Below are positions 9,028 to 22,339 of a DNA stretch of 64,000 nucleotides, in pieces (position 1 is the stretch's first letter; every line of letters begins with the position of its first letter). Below the pieces are notes generated by a model. That model was not told the origin of the DNA and did not search any database. It saw only the letters and a list, made by a program, of their open reading frames with translations. The stretch covers positions 62,001 to 126,000 of the forward strand of contig JAFCMP010000145.1 in the NCBI GenBank assembly GCA_017506865.1, read 5' to 3'. Made by a program: the position numbers and the translations under genes. This stretch comes from Tribonema minus (lineage: Eukaryota > Sar > Xanthophyceae > Tribonematales > Tribonemataceae).

Positions 9028-12000
9028 ATGCCAGTGGCAACGCTGCGGATAGCCTTGGCGCTACTTACAGTGTTGGACTTGCACAGGTTAGGCGCTGCAA
9101 GGCACCTCAGGGGCGTGAGGAGCTTGACAGATTACCAGTGCGCTGGCGAGGGGTGTGAGTGCTATGCTGGGCGCAGGCGAGCGGCGAGAGGGAGGCGAAT
9201 CACCGACGAGTGAGTGCCGTGCCTGCAGACAGCTCACCTTCTTATCATAGGCTGTCATCCTGAGTTTTTGTGCCACAGCAGGGTCTGACTTCTGGTGCAT
9301 TGAACAGTCATTGTCAGCCAAGCCAGCAGGAGTGCCGTGCCCACTGCAGGGCCATGTGTCAAGGAACATTCTGACCCACACTTCACAACATGCCCTGACA
9401 ACCGGCGACGTATCAGGCGGCTATCAATGCTTTGGTACTTTTTCATCATGATAGTTGTGAATGGGCGATGCAGCTTACTGGCGCACACAACTCTGCAATC
9501 AATTGTTCTGCTTGCATGAGCCGCGGCGAGTCAGCTAATTCACGACAGCGCCGCATTGCATGACACTGCCTTAGCAAATCTAGCAGCTGATTGGTGGTGT
9601 ACGCAGGTGTGCCAAGGCGGAGGTGGTGCGCCCAAAAAAACGGTGGCTTAATTGAGAAATATCATTGATAATTTCACATCTATAGTGAGCATCACGCTGC
9701 AGCGGGCGTCAGTACAGTGGTGCAATGGTCGGCAGCGTAAACACATCGTCTGCAACTTGCCGATCAGCATCCGCTCAATGACAAACTGCTCTGGCACAAT
9801 AATTCATGCATAGTCGTGTAACGCATATTCAGGGCGCGTGTGACACTTGCTAAGGGCCTGAGAAGAACACAGATCAGGATCGCTTGGCTCTCCCTGTCTG
9901 TCTGTGAGCAAGCAGAGTGTTGTGAATGGGCGAGGCAGCTTACTGGCGCACACAACTCTGCAATCAATTGTTCTGTTTGCATGAGCCGCGGCGAGTCAGC
10001 TAATTCACGACAGCGCCGCATTGCATGACACTGCCTTAGCAAATCTAGCAGCTGATTGGTGGTGTACGCAGGTTTGCCAAGGCGGAGGTGGTGCGCCGAA
10101 AAAAACGGTGGCTTCATTGAGAAATATCATTGATAATTTCACATCTATAAGGAGCATCACGCTGCAGCGGGCGTCAGTACAGTGGTGCAATGGTCGGCAG
10201 CGTAAACACATCGTCTGCAACTTGCCGATCAGCATCCGCTCAATGACAAACTGCTCTGGCACAATAATTCATGCATAGTCGTGTAACGCATATTCAGGGC
10301 GCGTGTGACACTTGCTAAGGGCCTGAGAAGAACACAGATCAGGATCGCTTGGCTCTCCCTGTCTGTCTGTGAGCAAGCAGAGTGTGACCTGATATGCACG
10401 CCACATGTGGCAGCACGGATACAATGCAGCATGCAGCAGTTGCCTGTGACCTCTTGAAGGCAGACAGAATGCGTAATGCACCGGTCCAAACACTCATGCG
10501 CCACAAGAGTTGACCCTGTGTTGAAGCGACGTCGTTCATGCCTGCAAACGGCAGCAAACAGCTGAAGGTGCTTCGGGAGCCAGATTTTGGAGCCAAGAGT
10601 CGACAACTGCAGAAGTTCTGGTGGCACGGCTTTCATGGGCAGCCACATTCTGTGCTATAACTACATTATTGACAGCGCCTATTGCATATTTGCGCACACG
10701 ACACGGTCTGCTTTGGATTATTGCAGCTGACTCTTGCATCACAGTGGCATGGACAGCTATGGTATACAATATGCACCTCAGAGCAAAGTAGGGAGACCGT
10801 GATTTCTGTATAGCAATGATGACATGCTGGAGGGCGACATAACCGAGTTAGCGGGGGAGGCTATGGATGTACTGCCGTAACAGGTTGGCAGCCTGACTGA
10901 GTACATGTGCTTTTCCGCACAGGCTGTTCTGCTGTCACCGCAGGAGCTGCAAGGATAAGGCGCGCAGAACGCCACCACTACTTGAGTGTGTCTGCTCTCT
11001 GCCGATCCCAGCTCGCCGTGAAGCCGTGAAGAATGGCCATCCACAAAAATGTGTATACAGCGTAGACTGCTAGTGTCACGCACTTGCAAGCAACACCGCT
11101 CATCCGCTTGCGCGTTTCGGTCGCAGGTGCTGCGATGGCCTCGTGTGCACCGTGCCCGACTGCCCCCCGGGGGAGCGCAGGACGCAGCGGCGCAGCCTCA
11201 CCTACGGCACGTGCCAGCCGCAGCAGCAGCACTCAACACCGGAGCCAACTTCACAGCGCTCAACACCAGAGCCCACGTCACAGCGCTCAACGCCCGAGCC
11301 GACGCCGCAGCACTCAACACCAGAGCCGACGTCACAGCGCTCAACGCCCAAGCCCACAAATCAGCGCTCAACGCCTGAGCCCACATCACAGCACTCAACA
11401 CCAGAGCCCACGCCAGCGGGGGAGCGCAGCGCTGCACGACCGGAGGAAGGTTCTCAGGAAAGCGCGGCGCCGCGGAACGGTCCTGCGCCGCCGTTGCCAG
11501 GTGTGGACGACGGGGCAACGCAGGCGCCGACCACGGTGCCGCTGACGTATGCGCCGACGATTGCGCCGACGCCTGCTCCAACGAGCGCCGAGGTGAGCGT
11601 CATTATGTAGGCAAATTGCACCACATGGCGTCAGGACTGCTTGCGAATCGGGTGGGGCTTGGTACGCGAGGAAGTAGTGGCACACATGACATAGAGGCAA
11701 TTGGTGGTGACCACTTGAGGTGAGCGTCAGGGGGCAGCCCAATCAGATTGCACCCCATGCCGCCAAGGATTGCTTGCGAGCTTCGCCCGCGATAAAGTTG
11801 AAGCATACGTGATGTAGGTGCATTTTGTGTTCACTACTTTCGGTGCGCATGCCGTTGCGTTCTGCATCAATGGCCGGTGGCGTGGCCCCGCCCCGCTGAT
11901 GTGGGTGCAGAGCGCTGCAGCTGTCTGATGACTCGTGACTCATGAGTCACAACACGACTCGCGAGTGAGTAGAACGGGCGCTGTTGTGCTAGTTCTCACA

Positions 12001-15000
12001 AAAATCACCGGGGGATACTGTACCGCGGCAGGTGGGTATATATGATGCACTTAAGACTGCCAAAGTTTATGTCGCTTCCTGCGACAAGCACGGTCATGAA
12101 TTCGGAAGCTGAAGCTGCAACTATGCTGTACTTCAACAAAGTACGCGTGTGCACACGCTCTGCAGGCTCATGCGCTCACTTTTATTTTTTTGACTGATCA
12201 GCAATGACTGCTTGTTGGCCATTTTACCGTAGGTACCGTAGGTATCCAGTCCCCGAAACGCGTTCAAGTCTTGGCAGTTGTGGCCACGTTCTCAATGCCA
12301 CAGGCAGGCATCACGAGGGCATCACCCACAAATCTGTACTGATATCAAATTGATACTTTCTGCGTATGTGCAGACCTATGAAGAGGAGACAGATGCTCCA
12401 ACAGCGGCGCCCACGCCTGCGGACACGGTGGACGACACGCCAATACCTACCCCAGCACCCACGCCCGCGTACACAGTTGGAGCTGCGGCGACGGCAGAGC
12501 AGGTGACCGTGTTGCTGTTTGCTGTATCTGAATGGTATAGCACGTACCAGGAGTATCTGTAGATGCACCAAGCCCCCTACGAAGACATTTCCATCTGTGC
12601 ATTCATGGCCTGTGTCGCCAGTTGTCACAGTGCGTCTACCATTATATCATCTGAAGAAGTGCAGAGGATTCACAGAGGGCAATGGGCCTGTGCAACTGGT
12701 TGTGCTCACGTGCAGAGCACTAAGGACTGGATGAATCAGCATGGAGCTGGGTTGTAGAGCGAGCCACAATTCCCACCAGATAGTGCGACAAACAACAAGT
12801 TCAACTTGGCCTTGAGCTACTGTTGCATAAAGAGTTCAGGAGCCTTGCCAACACTGAAGTCTGCTTATTGTCCATTGTGCCTTCCACAGTATATATGAAA
12901 AATGAATCAAAAGATCGTAGAGCTCTAGGTGACAAGGGATGGTTAGCCGCAAGTGCCTTCCACCAATAACCGTGGTCGCCGCTGCTGCAGTCATTGGCCA
13001 CGAGTCAAACAGTGCCACCATAACCACAGTAGGCAAACATATGATGGTATAAACTGTAAACTGATGGTTTGACACCCTGACCGTGATGTGTTGATGGTGT
13101 GGGGATGGATGAGCACTGCTGTGCACTGCCCACTCCCGTAACTGATAGTTGAGGTATCAGTTTCAGCAGTGCTGACACTCAAGTGTGAATTTATGGTCAC
13201 AATGCCACCCTACATTTTCACAATCGCTTGCACAGTAAACAACTAAGCGTTCAAGCGGCGTACAAAGCATCTCTTGCCGGTCTGACCGCATGGTTGGCCT
13301 GGGCCTGCTGAAATGAGTCAGCACAACAGGCGCTGTCACGTTTTCAGCCATGTTGGCAACAAAGCGTTTGCATGTGGAAGCTCGGTCAGCACCAGCGGCT
13401 CTACATTTGCAGTCTCACACACCTTGGCTTGAGATGATACGCTCTGCCTGACATGAAGTCTTACGTTGTCCTGGCATTCACAGGCTACACGGAAACCTAC
13501 TGCCAGGAAGGCTACTCGCAAGCCGACAAAGAAGGTGAGAGCAAACCCACCTCAACATTGGCAGAGCAATGCAAGATGTACGGCGTTGCTTGCCATGCAA
13601 TATTTATTGCGGAGTCATCTTCCAACGTTGAAGTGGATGATAATCTCGCTCTGTGGCCAGAGTCCAGCGATTCAGCCCCCAGTGTAGGACCCCCCCCCCA
13701 TCCCTGCTGATGTTGTTGAAGTCCTGTGTGTAATGTGTGTGTACTGCGTGTGTCAGCTGCGTGCTACGACACATATTTGAATGCGGCCAGACACGTATCT
13801 GAATGCGGCCAAATATGCAAGTTGTTGGAGAAACCATTGTGGCCTACAGTATATGAAAAAGGATGCACCACGTGACCAAAGGCAAAGACACTGCTGCTCA
13901 TCTCCTAGGGCACACTTTTCTCTCAGCTGATACAAAATGCCCTCTTAGCTACTGCAAACCGCTTGCGATACCCAGCCAGCGTTGACATGAGCCGTCATGA
14001 GTGTGCATGGTGCTCACGCTTTGCATACATGACCCATGCTTGCTTCTTTTGCTGCAGTCGCCCCAGTGCCTGTGTATTTGTGACTACTGACTTTCTTTGA
14101 GATTTGAAAAGTGCAATCTTGTTGAGTATGTGTACACACAGGCCATAGCACGCGTGACACCTTCGGCAATCTTCAGGAACACAGTCATTGCCCACTACTG
14201 TTGACGTAGCCTCGCGCTAGCCAGCTGGCAATATGCCAAATTAGAGTCTTTGCCGCTCGTGATTTGAATGCTTGCAATGGTGTGCACATTTCATGCCCAA
14301 CCAAGCCTTTCTTCCACCAAGCTTACTGCAACGCACGTAGGAGCTGCACAACTCATGTGCCCATGCTGCAGCCCATGTGCGGCAAAGGGGTGTGTAGGCC
14401 CAGCCCAATGAGGACAAGTGCAACAAGCGACTCCATCATCACGGCAGGCAAAAGCCAGAGCACCATACCTCAAGATATAATTTTAAGTGTTTTGTCTTCT
14501 TCGGGTTGCACCCTCAGTGTCCAATGTTTGGAGCCGTAGCCTTTGCTGCAGCATAAAGTGCAGGCTGCGTTGCTACTAACCGACGCTGACCGTTGCACCC
14601 CCTTTGGCGCAACAATGCATCTCTGGAGCCTTTGATGCAACTTGAAGTATAGGCTGCGTTGCAGCTCACCGACGCTGACGATATCTCCTCAACAATGTAT
14701 GTTATCCTGCGCACGCAGGCCACAGCGCCAACTCCAAGCTCAACTACAAGTTCAACTACGACGAGCCTCACAGATGAGTCAGACTCCATCATCTCCATCG
14801 CCACCATCATGCCCATCTACACCCCCGTCATACCTACCGGCACCCTCACCACCCCCACCACCACCACCACAACGGACTCATCGTCAGACACCTTCACGTC
14901 CAATACGGACACTTTCACGGACTCCTCGCCGTCAACTTCAACTTCAACAACCTCATTCTCTGGGGGCGTCACCGCCGCGAGTCACTCAGACCCCAGCCCC

Positions 15001-15093
15001 TCGGCACAACCGGACTGTCAGCCGACCCCCGAGCCGGAGTGCCCCCCCCCTACCCCTGAGCCAGTGCCCGACTGCTCTCCGGAGTCCCGCTGA
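9028..15093 (+). CDS. Secreted Cys-rich, Ser/Thr/Pro-rich (mucin-like) protein, five exons
   Basis: Exons 9028-9209, 11127-11592, 12374-12502, 13484-13534 and 14719-15093 join in phase (2, 0, 0, 0) to give 400 aa. The donors include GTGAGT at 9210 and GTGAGC at 11593. Residues 1-26 form a signal peptide (hydrophobic core RIALALLTVL). Residues 38-90 are Cys-rich, with CAGEGCEC and then CCDGLVCTVPDC, a CC-x3-C spacing seen in small disulfide-rich modules. Seven 9-residue repeats of the type RSTPEPTSQ follow, then PAPTPA-type repeats, a basic ATRKPT repeat and a Thr/Ser-rich tail ending in PTPEPVPDC. I infer an extracellular, probably O-glycosylated wall or surface protein. Start 9028 was chosen because it places the signal peptide at the N terminus. 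Exon 4 (51 nt) is the least certain; skipping it keeps the frame. No homologue is recognised by name. Confidence 0.6.
9454..10385. repeat. 465-bp direct tandem duplication in intron 1 of the secreted-protein gene
   Basis: Units 9454-9920 and about 9919-10385 align with a constant 465-bp offset and only a handful of substitutions, for example in the A-run near 9630/10095. There is no coding potential. The whole array lies inside the 1917-bp first intron. Confidence 0.9.
11230..11418 (+). repeat. 27-bp coding minisatellite (STPEPT repeats)
   Basis: Seven 27-bp units encode variants of R/H-STPEPTSQ in exon 2 of the secreted protein. Third positions vary between units (ACA/ACG, CCA/CCC, GAG kept) while the peptide is largely preserved. 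This suggests selection on the protein rather than a fresh expansion. Confidence 0.9.
11593..12373 (+). other. Intron 2 of secreted-protein gene with a copy of the exon 2 donor region
   Basis: The donor context GAGGTGAGCGTCA at 11590 recurs at about 11717. Similar downstream sequence follows both (TTGCACC..., GATTGCTTGCGA and variants). This is a small example of the exon-edge duplication seen throughout the window. Confidence 0.55.
12890..13035 (-). repeat. Dispersed repeat family 1, copy A
   Basis: About 150 bp. In minus orientation it reads CTACTGTGG...GGCACTGTTTGACTCGTGGC and ends near CTACGATCTTTTGATTC. It lies in intron 3 of the secreted-protein gene. Three other copies are at 38579-38745, 55006-55172 and 61803-61955. 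Confidence 0.85.
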
Positions 15094-17451
15094 GTGAGGA
15101 CGTGAAGATGGTCGGTGATCGCGGTCATGAACGTGAACTGTGCATGTTCATGAATGTCATGTTGGTGCACCGTGAGCGACTGCGCGCGGCATACTGCTGG
15201 CGACTAGCGCGGGTGACCACCGTCTCAGGCGTGCCACCAGCGTGATATAGTGCATGTGGTGTGAGTTGCATCAGGGGCACAGGCCAAGAGCGTGCTTCGC
15301 GCCAGGGCCGCCTCTCTCACAAGACCGCGCATGCACTGGCAGGATGGGCTGCTGCACAAACCTCAAGTAACGCCAAGCGCGCGCTGCGTTACGCAGACCA
15401 TCGCGTTGAGCGCATTGCGCCGCTAGGGATGCAGCCAGCGCAGGCCGGCCCTGGGAGACATGCATACCCCTGAAGCACCGACCCAGGCACTGGCCACGCT
15501 CAGCAAACCGGATTCATCAGTAGCGCGCCCAGTTTCCTGTGAATCACGCCTACTGTCCCCCGCAGTTCTCCTGTCATTCCGCTCCCCGCGTCTTGTGAGG
15601 GGGGTAAGGCTCAGCGTAGGTTGTGCAAACAACTGGCGCAGGGCCGATAAGTTTATGTCGCAGATGCGTCAAGTGACAGTGCGTCTACAACAGTCATGTG
15701 CTGTAGCTTCAAGGCAGGGGATGGCGGGCTGTATGAGCTTGCCAGATGCTGTCGACTAGAGAGGCAGGTGCAGCAACTGCACTGTGCCGCCCACCGCTTC
15801 ATGTTATGTTCGTTACTGTGACGACTGTTAGGCCACTGAGCTGAGCCGCTGTGGAGCGCTGACTGCAGTGCCATTTTGCAAAGTGCAAGTTCAAGTTGAT
15901 GTTGAGCAAGGCTCAGATGCAGGGTGACCCAGAGATACTTTCCTCTTAGATAGCCCTCGCGACTCCATCTCACCCTGTATGCTGCTTGGCCATGTATCTC
16001 TACTGAGGCAGGTCTGTCTGTGATTATATATACGACTTCAAGTATCATACTACTGCGAGGTTTTTGCATCGCTTGAAGCACCTGCTGACTTACGACGCGC
16101 GCTTGTGGCACCTGCTGCTGCTGCTTGATACAATGTGCACAGGCAGACATGGCCATGAGCTAGTGCCTGTGAAAGCCGCTTTTGTTATGCGCCACATACA
16201 TTCAGCATTTGAATCAGCACATGTCACCGCTTCGAGTACTGCACTCTTGCAAAACATGACGTGAAGACCTGGCCTGATGAGGTTGTGCCTGCATCGCAGC
16301 CATGTGCGCACATGAAAGAGTTCTGATGCAATACAAGCAGCCTGCCTGCCGCAGTGCCTTGAAGTTGCTACATGTTTCCTGAGTGATTATGTACCCTGTG
16401 CAGTCTCCTGTGCTCTGAAAGTCACCTTGTACGTTATACATTCACTTGAGGCAGAAGAAGTGCCATTTCATCAGGCGATGACAGATCTAGTCTCTCTTGA
16501 GGTGCAGCACGCAAACCATGCAAATTGCACACCGTAGGTTCTACAGTATACCTCGAAAAACTGCAGAATGTTTGAGTGCTGAAGTCGGCATTAGCGAAAC
16601 TGGTGACTCATCGGATTGCTGAAAAGCATGAATCCACAAGGCAGCTGAACTAATTATTCATAGTCTGACATTAATGGCTGCCGACTCAAGTGGCACTTCA
16701 AGTTCAAATGGCACTCACATCGCAACGGCTCTGCAGGAGCTAACAATGGTCTCAACCTACGCAACCAAGCGCCAAGGACCCCTAACCCTAAGCAACGGTT
16801 TCTGCATAATGGTGCAAGTAGAGCATACCAACAGACACACAAACACACTCAAGAAACCGTGTCATTTGTAGTCAAGATGGATTGGCATTGTTTGTGTGGA
16901 GAGGGAAAGGGGGAATTGTGTCTCCCCCGCCGCCCCTGGGAGCAGACTATAGGGCTTAGCCCGGTGCATAATTCCACAAAGCCCCCCCCCTCACTCGCCA
17001 CCCCACTTCCCTCACCTACTCCTGACCAAAATAGGCGTGGGCGGGTGGGCATTTGTTATTGTACTGGTGACGAAGCTGTATGCCTTACGTTGCCGTGCTT
17101 GGCCACAGAAAGTATGAGGATGCACCAAGAACCTCATTCCTGCAATAGGCCCTCCCAAAACCGGTGGCCCATTCGTGTGTCAAAAAAACTGCACTTATCT
17201 CTCGTTGCGCTGCCGAAAAACGCATCCCTTGTGGGCCATTTCAGTACACAGTTTGCATTGCGCTGCGCCATCGCGCCTGAGGTACATGCGCAGCGTCATG
17301 GCCATGGAGCTCAGCCACCTCCGGGTCCTTGCCAGTGACGGCTGCTACTACTGTAGTGGTACTGTAGGGGGGGGGGGCACATGGACGATGACGTAGGGGG
17401 GGCTCTCGATATGCCATTTGGCGGCAGCGTCGTTTGAGTGTTTGTCATTGA
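15094..17451. other. Intergenic region, no gene seen
   Basis: No supported coding region. There is a short telomere-like stretch near 16783-16793 (CCCTAACCCTAA type), a C run at 16981-16989 and a G run near 17367-17377. The open frames are short, overlap on all strands and show no domain. Confidence 0.5.
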
Positions 17452-17560
17452 GACACTTTCAGACTTTCACACGACATGTAGATTCTGTACAGCACGCGAT
17501 GATGCCAATCATCTGGGCTTTTTCGCGCCCTGAGTGAGAATCAACACAAAGCACTGTACT
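17452..17560 (+). repeat. Dispersed repeat family 2, copy A
   Basis: About 105 bp, starting GACACTTTCAGACT and containing CGACATGTAGATTC, then GGGCTTTTTCGCGCCCTGAG and GAGAAT. It matches 44783-44885 closely and 62550-62640 more loosely. The far end also matches 34555-34595 in reverse. Confidence 0.8.
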
Positions 17561-17639
17561 GCTGAGGATGGTGAGAACACGCATACCACAGATGATGTAC
17601 TTCAACAACAAACATTCCCGCGTCCCCAACTAGCTCAGG

Positions 17640-18820
17640 CCACGCACTTACCCGGGTCTCTCTCAGTACAGCAGCGAGCTTGCCTAAGGCTCACCACCAA
17701 GCCCCCGAACCGCAACAAGGTGGAGACCGTATCGGGGGACGATAACTACGCAAGACATCCTCTATTTTGCTACGGCTTGCATCGGACATAGGGACGGCCC
17801 GGGAAGTATGGAGATGGCGGAAAAGCCTCCATACCCCCAGAGGAGGGAAAACAACAAGTGCTACCCCCTGCGATTCAGTGTTGCATGCACATCGCCAACC
17901 GCCGTCAGTGCTAGGGAACTATTTAGAAACAACTACGCGGTTTACACAGACCCCTCTGTGAGAGCAGTGGGTTGGGGGGGCCGTCACAGAAGGCTTGCCC
18001 GGATCACCTTCCACACCACAGGGATTTCAATTCAGGCTTTCAGCCTGGCCTATGTCCGATGCAGCTAGAGGTTAATTATTGCTACAAGCCCAGGCCATGG
18101 TGCCCTCTATTTATTCCGCACCAGCCTGCAGCCAGTGCGTCAACCATACTGCTACTACACCTGCGTGTGCTGAACAAGGAAGGCTTTGTTGTAGGCACCA
18201 TAGTACCTCTGGGCTCTACCTAGTGCCGCCACTCGATATGTCAGTTATGTGTTAGTAGAGCGCTGAGAGCGCGTTGCCATTCAAACAGCAGAGAGCGCTG
18301 TGGAGCAGCACAATGGGTACTGCTGCTCCGCAGGGAGAGCAAAAGTGCCTCCCGACAAGCCAGGCTGCTTCTGGTGTCAGCGCCCTAGTGTGTGTTTGCC
18401 ATTGTCAGACGATCGCTGCAGCGTCTGGGGCGTGCGTCATGTCATCTCGAGGATTTGTTGCATCGCTCTAGGCATACACAGACCTCGAGCCCGCAGTTCA
18501 GGAGGTCGCGGACCGCAGAAGCCACCAGGGAAGGTACCCTAGAGGCTGCCGCGGCCTTCTGCTGTATTGACTGGTGCTACTCTCTGTGCGCTCTTAATCA
18601 CTCTGCTTCATGCTACACGCGCACGAGCCCGACTATAACGGTACTTGAAGCGCATCACCTGCACTCCTGATTCCGCCTCAGGCTCTGCGAGCAGCGAGGC
18701 TAGCTGCTGCTGCCCCCCATCCCTCCACCTTGTGAGCTCTCACAGCGTTGCACGCTGGGTATGTATACGATTTATCGCTGGATTCTTGTCTATACCTACC
18801 ATCCAGTGTCCGTGCCGCTT
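17640..18820 (+). repeat. Duplicated block, copy A
   Basis: About 1.2 kb that repeats 22340-23540 with scattered substitutions and small indels. Shared landmarks are GTACAGCAGCGAGCTTGCCT, GCTACGGCTTGCATCGGACA and GTTATGTGTTAGTAGAGC. Differences in the longest shared open frames are mostly non-synonymous, so I see no sign that it codes for protein. It ends where a relic of the downstream gene begins. Confidence 0.85.
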
Positions 18821-18823
18821 GGG

Positions 18824-18900
18824 CATCAGCTAGCGGTGCTGCAAGGGAGCTTCGATGCTGTTGCTGCCATCGCTGCGCAGATCACGATGACTGCCTCAGG
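18824..18900 (+). pseudogene. Relic of the 3' end of the ARM-like gene
   Basis: This 77-bp stretch matches 24634-24711, the last codons of the ARM-like gene, and reads AVAAIAAQITMTAS against AVAAIAAQATMTAS in the intact gene. It sits directly after block copy A, just as the intact gene follows copy B. An older duplication of block plus gene has therefore lost most of the gene. The junction on the left is near 18822. Confidence 0.75.
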
Positions 18901-18959
18901 TGTGAGTAAGGTAAGTAAGCGCACAGTTCTTTGCACTTCAAGTACAACTTGAACTGGAG

Positions 18960-21900
18960 TGAAAAGAATAAATTAAGTGATGATGGACCAGGTGTGCTCA
19001 TAGCAGCAGCGATCAGCGGCAGCAAAGTGTCAACTGGTAGGCCGGAGCGGGTGGACAGCCGTGGCACCAGAGCACTCCACGTATAGCTTGACAGAAGACT
19101 TCGCGCAAGTAGGTTCTCAGTTTCTGGATCACACACCGGGAGCACAGCTGAAGCAGCCATGGACACCAGCCATGCCGCCCATACGGCATTCAGATAACGG
19201 CAGATTGACCCACAGCCGCCAATGCTGCGCAGGCATAGCACGACGAACAGCACAGGCGCTCCTCTGTACTCTGGAGGACCTCCATCGTCAAGAGAAGGCG
19301 AGCAAATACATCTCTGGTGGGCGGAGTACACCTTGAGGGGCTGTGCGCACTCCTGTGTGCGCTGAACTGGTCACGGGCTGGTGCCTGTAGCCTGGAGCAC
19401 CCCTAAAGTGATATCTTGCTCTGCACAGACCGCTGCACAGCGCTTACGATAGTGCATTGGCCAGCCCGAGTACCCAGCTACCTCCTCGCAGCTGTCGCTG
19501 ATGGGCAAATGGCAGTCCCTCGACAACATCCAACAGCGGAGGTGAGAGCACTGCCCCAACTCATCTACTTGCATTGCATGGAGCGTTACAGCTACTCTAA
19601 GCTCGTCACAATCAGCAAGCGCGGTGCCAGCGCAGTTGCAGCGACAGCAGGATACCGCAGGTGCTGGTTGAGAATGATTGCTAATTATGTGCTTGCTGCC
19701 TTTGGCGGCTGCATACGAAGGTTGTGTCATGCATGGCCTTGCTCAGGGGGTAATCAAACATGTGGCAACACAATTAGGTGATGGCTCGAGGAACAGCTGT
19801 GATGGCAACAACGCCTGCTGCATGGGCGACGTCATACTGCAAATTGCTGGCAATTGGCAGCAGCGAATGGAACCATCAGCTTTGCATGGGCGCCACTGCC
19901 AACATGGTCTATGTTGATGTACCTGGGTGGATGTTGGTGGTCATGGGTTTGACAACATATGATCTATGCCACAGGCTGTGTGTGATGGATTGTCTGCACT
20001 CAGGTGACAAGTGGCACCGATCGATCTCACTGGTGCATGCAGCACGCGCTTTGCTGCACAGTTAGCATGCGAGCACTCTTTGGGCGTGACTTGGATAGTG
20101 CGAGTCTGGCGTTCCTGCTGCCGCACTACCTACTGCATCCGCGGCGCATTTTTGGCGGAGTCTGTGCACTCTCTTTGTGTGCGGAGCAAAGAGCGAGGCC
20201 ATTGAGCTCATGGCCTACTCACTCTTATGTGAAGGATGGCACACTGATCTGGTGCATACCGGGGCAGAGGACCGTGCTGTCCAGTCATGTTGTTGCTGAT
20301 GGCAGCCCAGCCAATAAACTTCTTTGCCGCTTGTTGATCAGTAATGAATGATAACGTCAGTGGCGCTGTTTCTGGCAGCCTACCTGACAGCCATTTTCTC
20401 TGGTCACCAACGCTTGCTCAGTGATCATGAAGAAGGGCAGCACAGCTCTGTCAGTTGATTTGCTGGTTGACCCCTGGCCCCAGAAGCCATGGCGTTCATG
20501 TGCTTGTGCATCTGTCACACATGTGCCATGCTCGCGCGCATGTTGACTGGAATCAACCTGTCTGTATTGGCAGTATTGAGTAGGAGCTCTGACTTGACCT
20601 CTACTCTGAGCAGAATACAAGTGCTTTTCGCATATACAAGCCTGGCCTGCATGGTAATTTGAAACTGCTAGCAAACACCATGTACACCACTTTTGCTATT
20701 TTTTTATGCTTGGGCGTGAAAGGCTACATAGTTGGAGGCTACTTATTTTGGATCGCACGTGCACTTGAAGTGTTGTTGCTATCATTGATGCAGCACTCCT
20801 GCTCCATACAGAGACTCAGTCGCAAACAGGCTGCCCCCCCCCCCCCCCCCTTCACAGTATATACCACCAACACACCATAAGCCCCATAGTTAGGGCTGCA
20901 CGAACACGTAGTTGGCAAGACAAAAACGGCGTATTTGAGGCGTATTTGGCAACCAGGAAAACGTCTTGTGCAAGCCCACATGATAACATGCTGCGCGAAG
21001 GGCGTATTTGTGGGGCATGAGTCTGCTCGCTTTCAGTCCATCACAAAAGGGGCACTTGAACTCAGAAATAAACTTCAAGACACAATTTTGTGCAACCCTA
21101 CCCATAGTACACTTGTGCAAAACACAGTCTGGAGGGCGTGGCGCCGCATGACGATGGCGAGTGTTGAGCATTGTGTGATACTGTACAAGTATACATTGCA
21201 ACAAACACGTGGACACCTTGTTGTAGCAGGTCGTTCTTTTGATTGTCTGTGCTTTTTTGCGTTCAAGGTGCAAACAAAAAAGGACAGCTTTTGTGCGTTC
21301 AAGGTGCCAACAAAAGAGGACAGCAGTACAGCTTGAGGGGCTTGCTTGAGGGGCTTGCAAGCATCGAACATGAGAAACGTACAACTGAGGCGGATGTTGA
21401 TCTCATTTACAGAAGTGTGGTAAACAAATCATGGCTTACCCATATGGGAGATGATCATCAAGCAATCATCATCCGAGTGGACTGGCATGCACGTAGGAAA
21501 GCACTACATCAATCGCCATCCACTGACAGTCCTGACAATTGTCGGCTACATGATCACTGACAAGATTGCGGTCTCAGCCGTGCACCCTCATGGTCGAGCC
21601 ACCCCCTTCTGCCCCCAGGGGGCAGCAAGACTAGAAGAGACTTGGTGCTTGAACCTGGTGAATCTGGTGCTCTCAACTTCAAGTGCATGCTGATTTATGG
21701 TCGCATTTGCTCAGCTTGAGGTGATGTCACCTGGGTGTTGCTGGGGTGCAAGGCACAGAGGAAGATGTGAGATGGACCTGACGTGATCGAGATGATCGCT
21801 CTCAATTGCCTTCTGCATTTGCAGCCTGCTAGTACAAACAACAAGCATGCATTGTTTGAAGTTTACAATGCAAAGCGCGAAAACAGGTGGTCAAGAGCTA

Positions 21901-22334
21901 CCTTGACCAGAGGTGGAAGTGGCCTTTGCAGAGCCTCATCAGAACTACACAATCAACCTGTCTGATTGTCGAGTATTTGCACCATACGCTGCATTTAGCA
22001 AGGCAACGCGACTACTAGACAGACTGCAAGAGCATCATAGAGAGTTCCTGCTGGCAACAGTGATCCACAAAACTTCATTATCAACGTCATGCACAAATAG
22101 CATGCAAGCTACCAAGTGTTGTGTTTCTTAAAATTCAGCATATTATATGCTGCGTATACTATGCTGCATATACTTTAGTTGACAGTCAATACTCTTTCAA
22201 AGATCCACTCACATGTCATTGAGCGTATGAGTATTTGCCAGCTTTAAAGCAATTGACATGAAAGAGCTTTATATGCTGGTGCACAATACACACTATGTAA
22301 CGCATTTCAGCAGCAAGGTTCCCCTGTTGAACCT
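18960..22334. other. Intergenic region, no supported gene
   Basis: No convincing gene. A C run lies at 20828-20850 next to a CAGTATATA motif. A minus-strand frame near 20890-21070 contains CPFC and two His residues and might be a decayed zinc-finger fragment, but nothing around it supports an exon. A minus frame at 18882-19331 is open for 149 codons without a recognisable domain. Confidence 0.45.
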
Positions 22335-22339
22335 TGCTG

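Noticed and set aside
18882-19331. Minus-strand 149-codon frame
   Set aside because: No domain, no supporting repeat or splice pattern, and it overlaps the relic of the ARM-like gene.
20890-21070. Minus-strand fragment with CPFC and two His
   Set aside because: It could be a decayed zinc finger, but it is too short, and its frame continues into sequence with no protein-like pattern.
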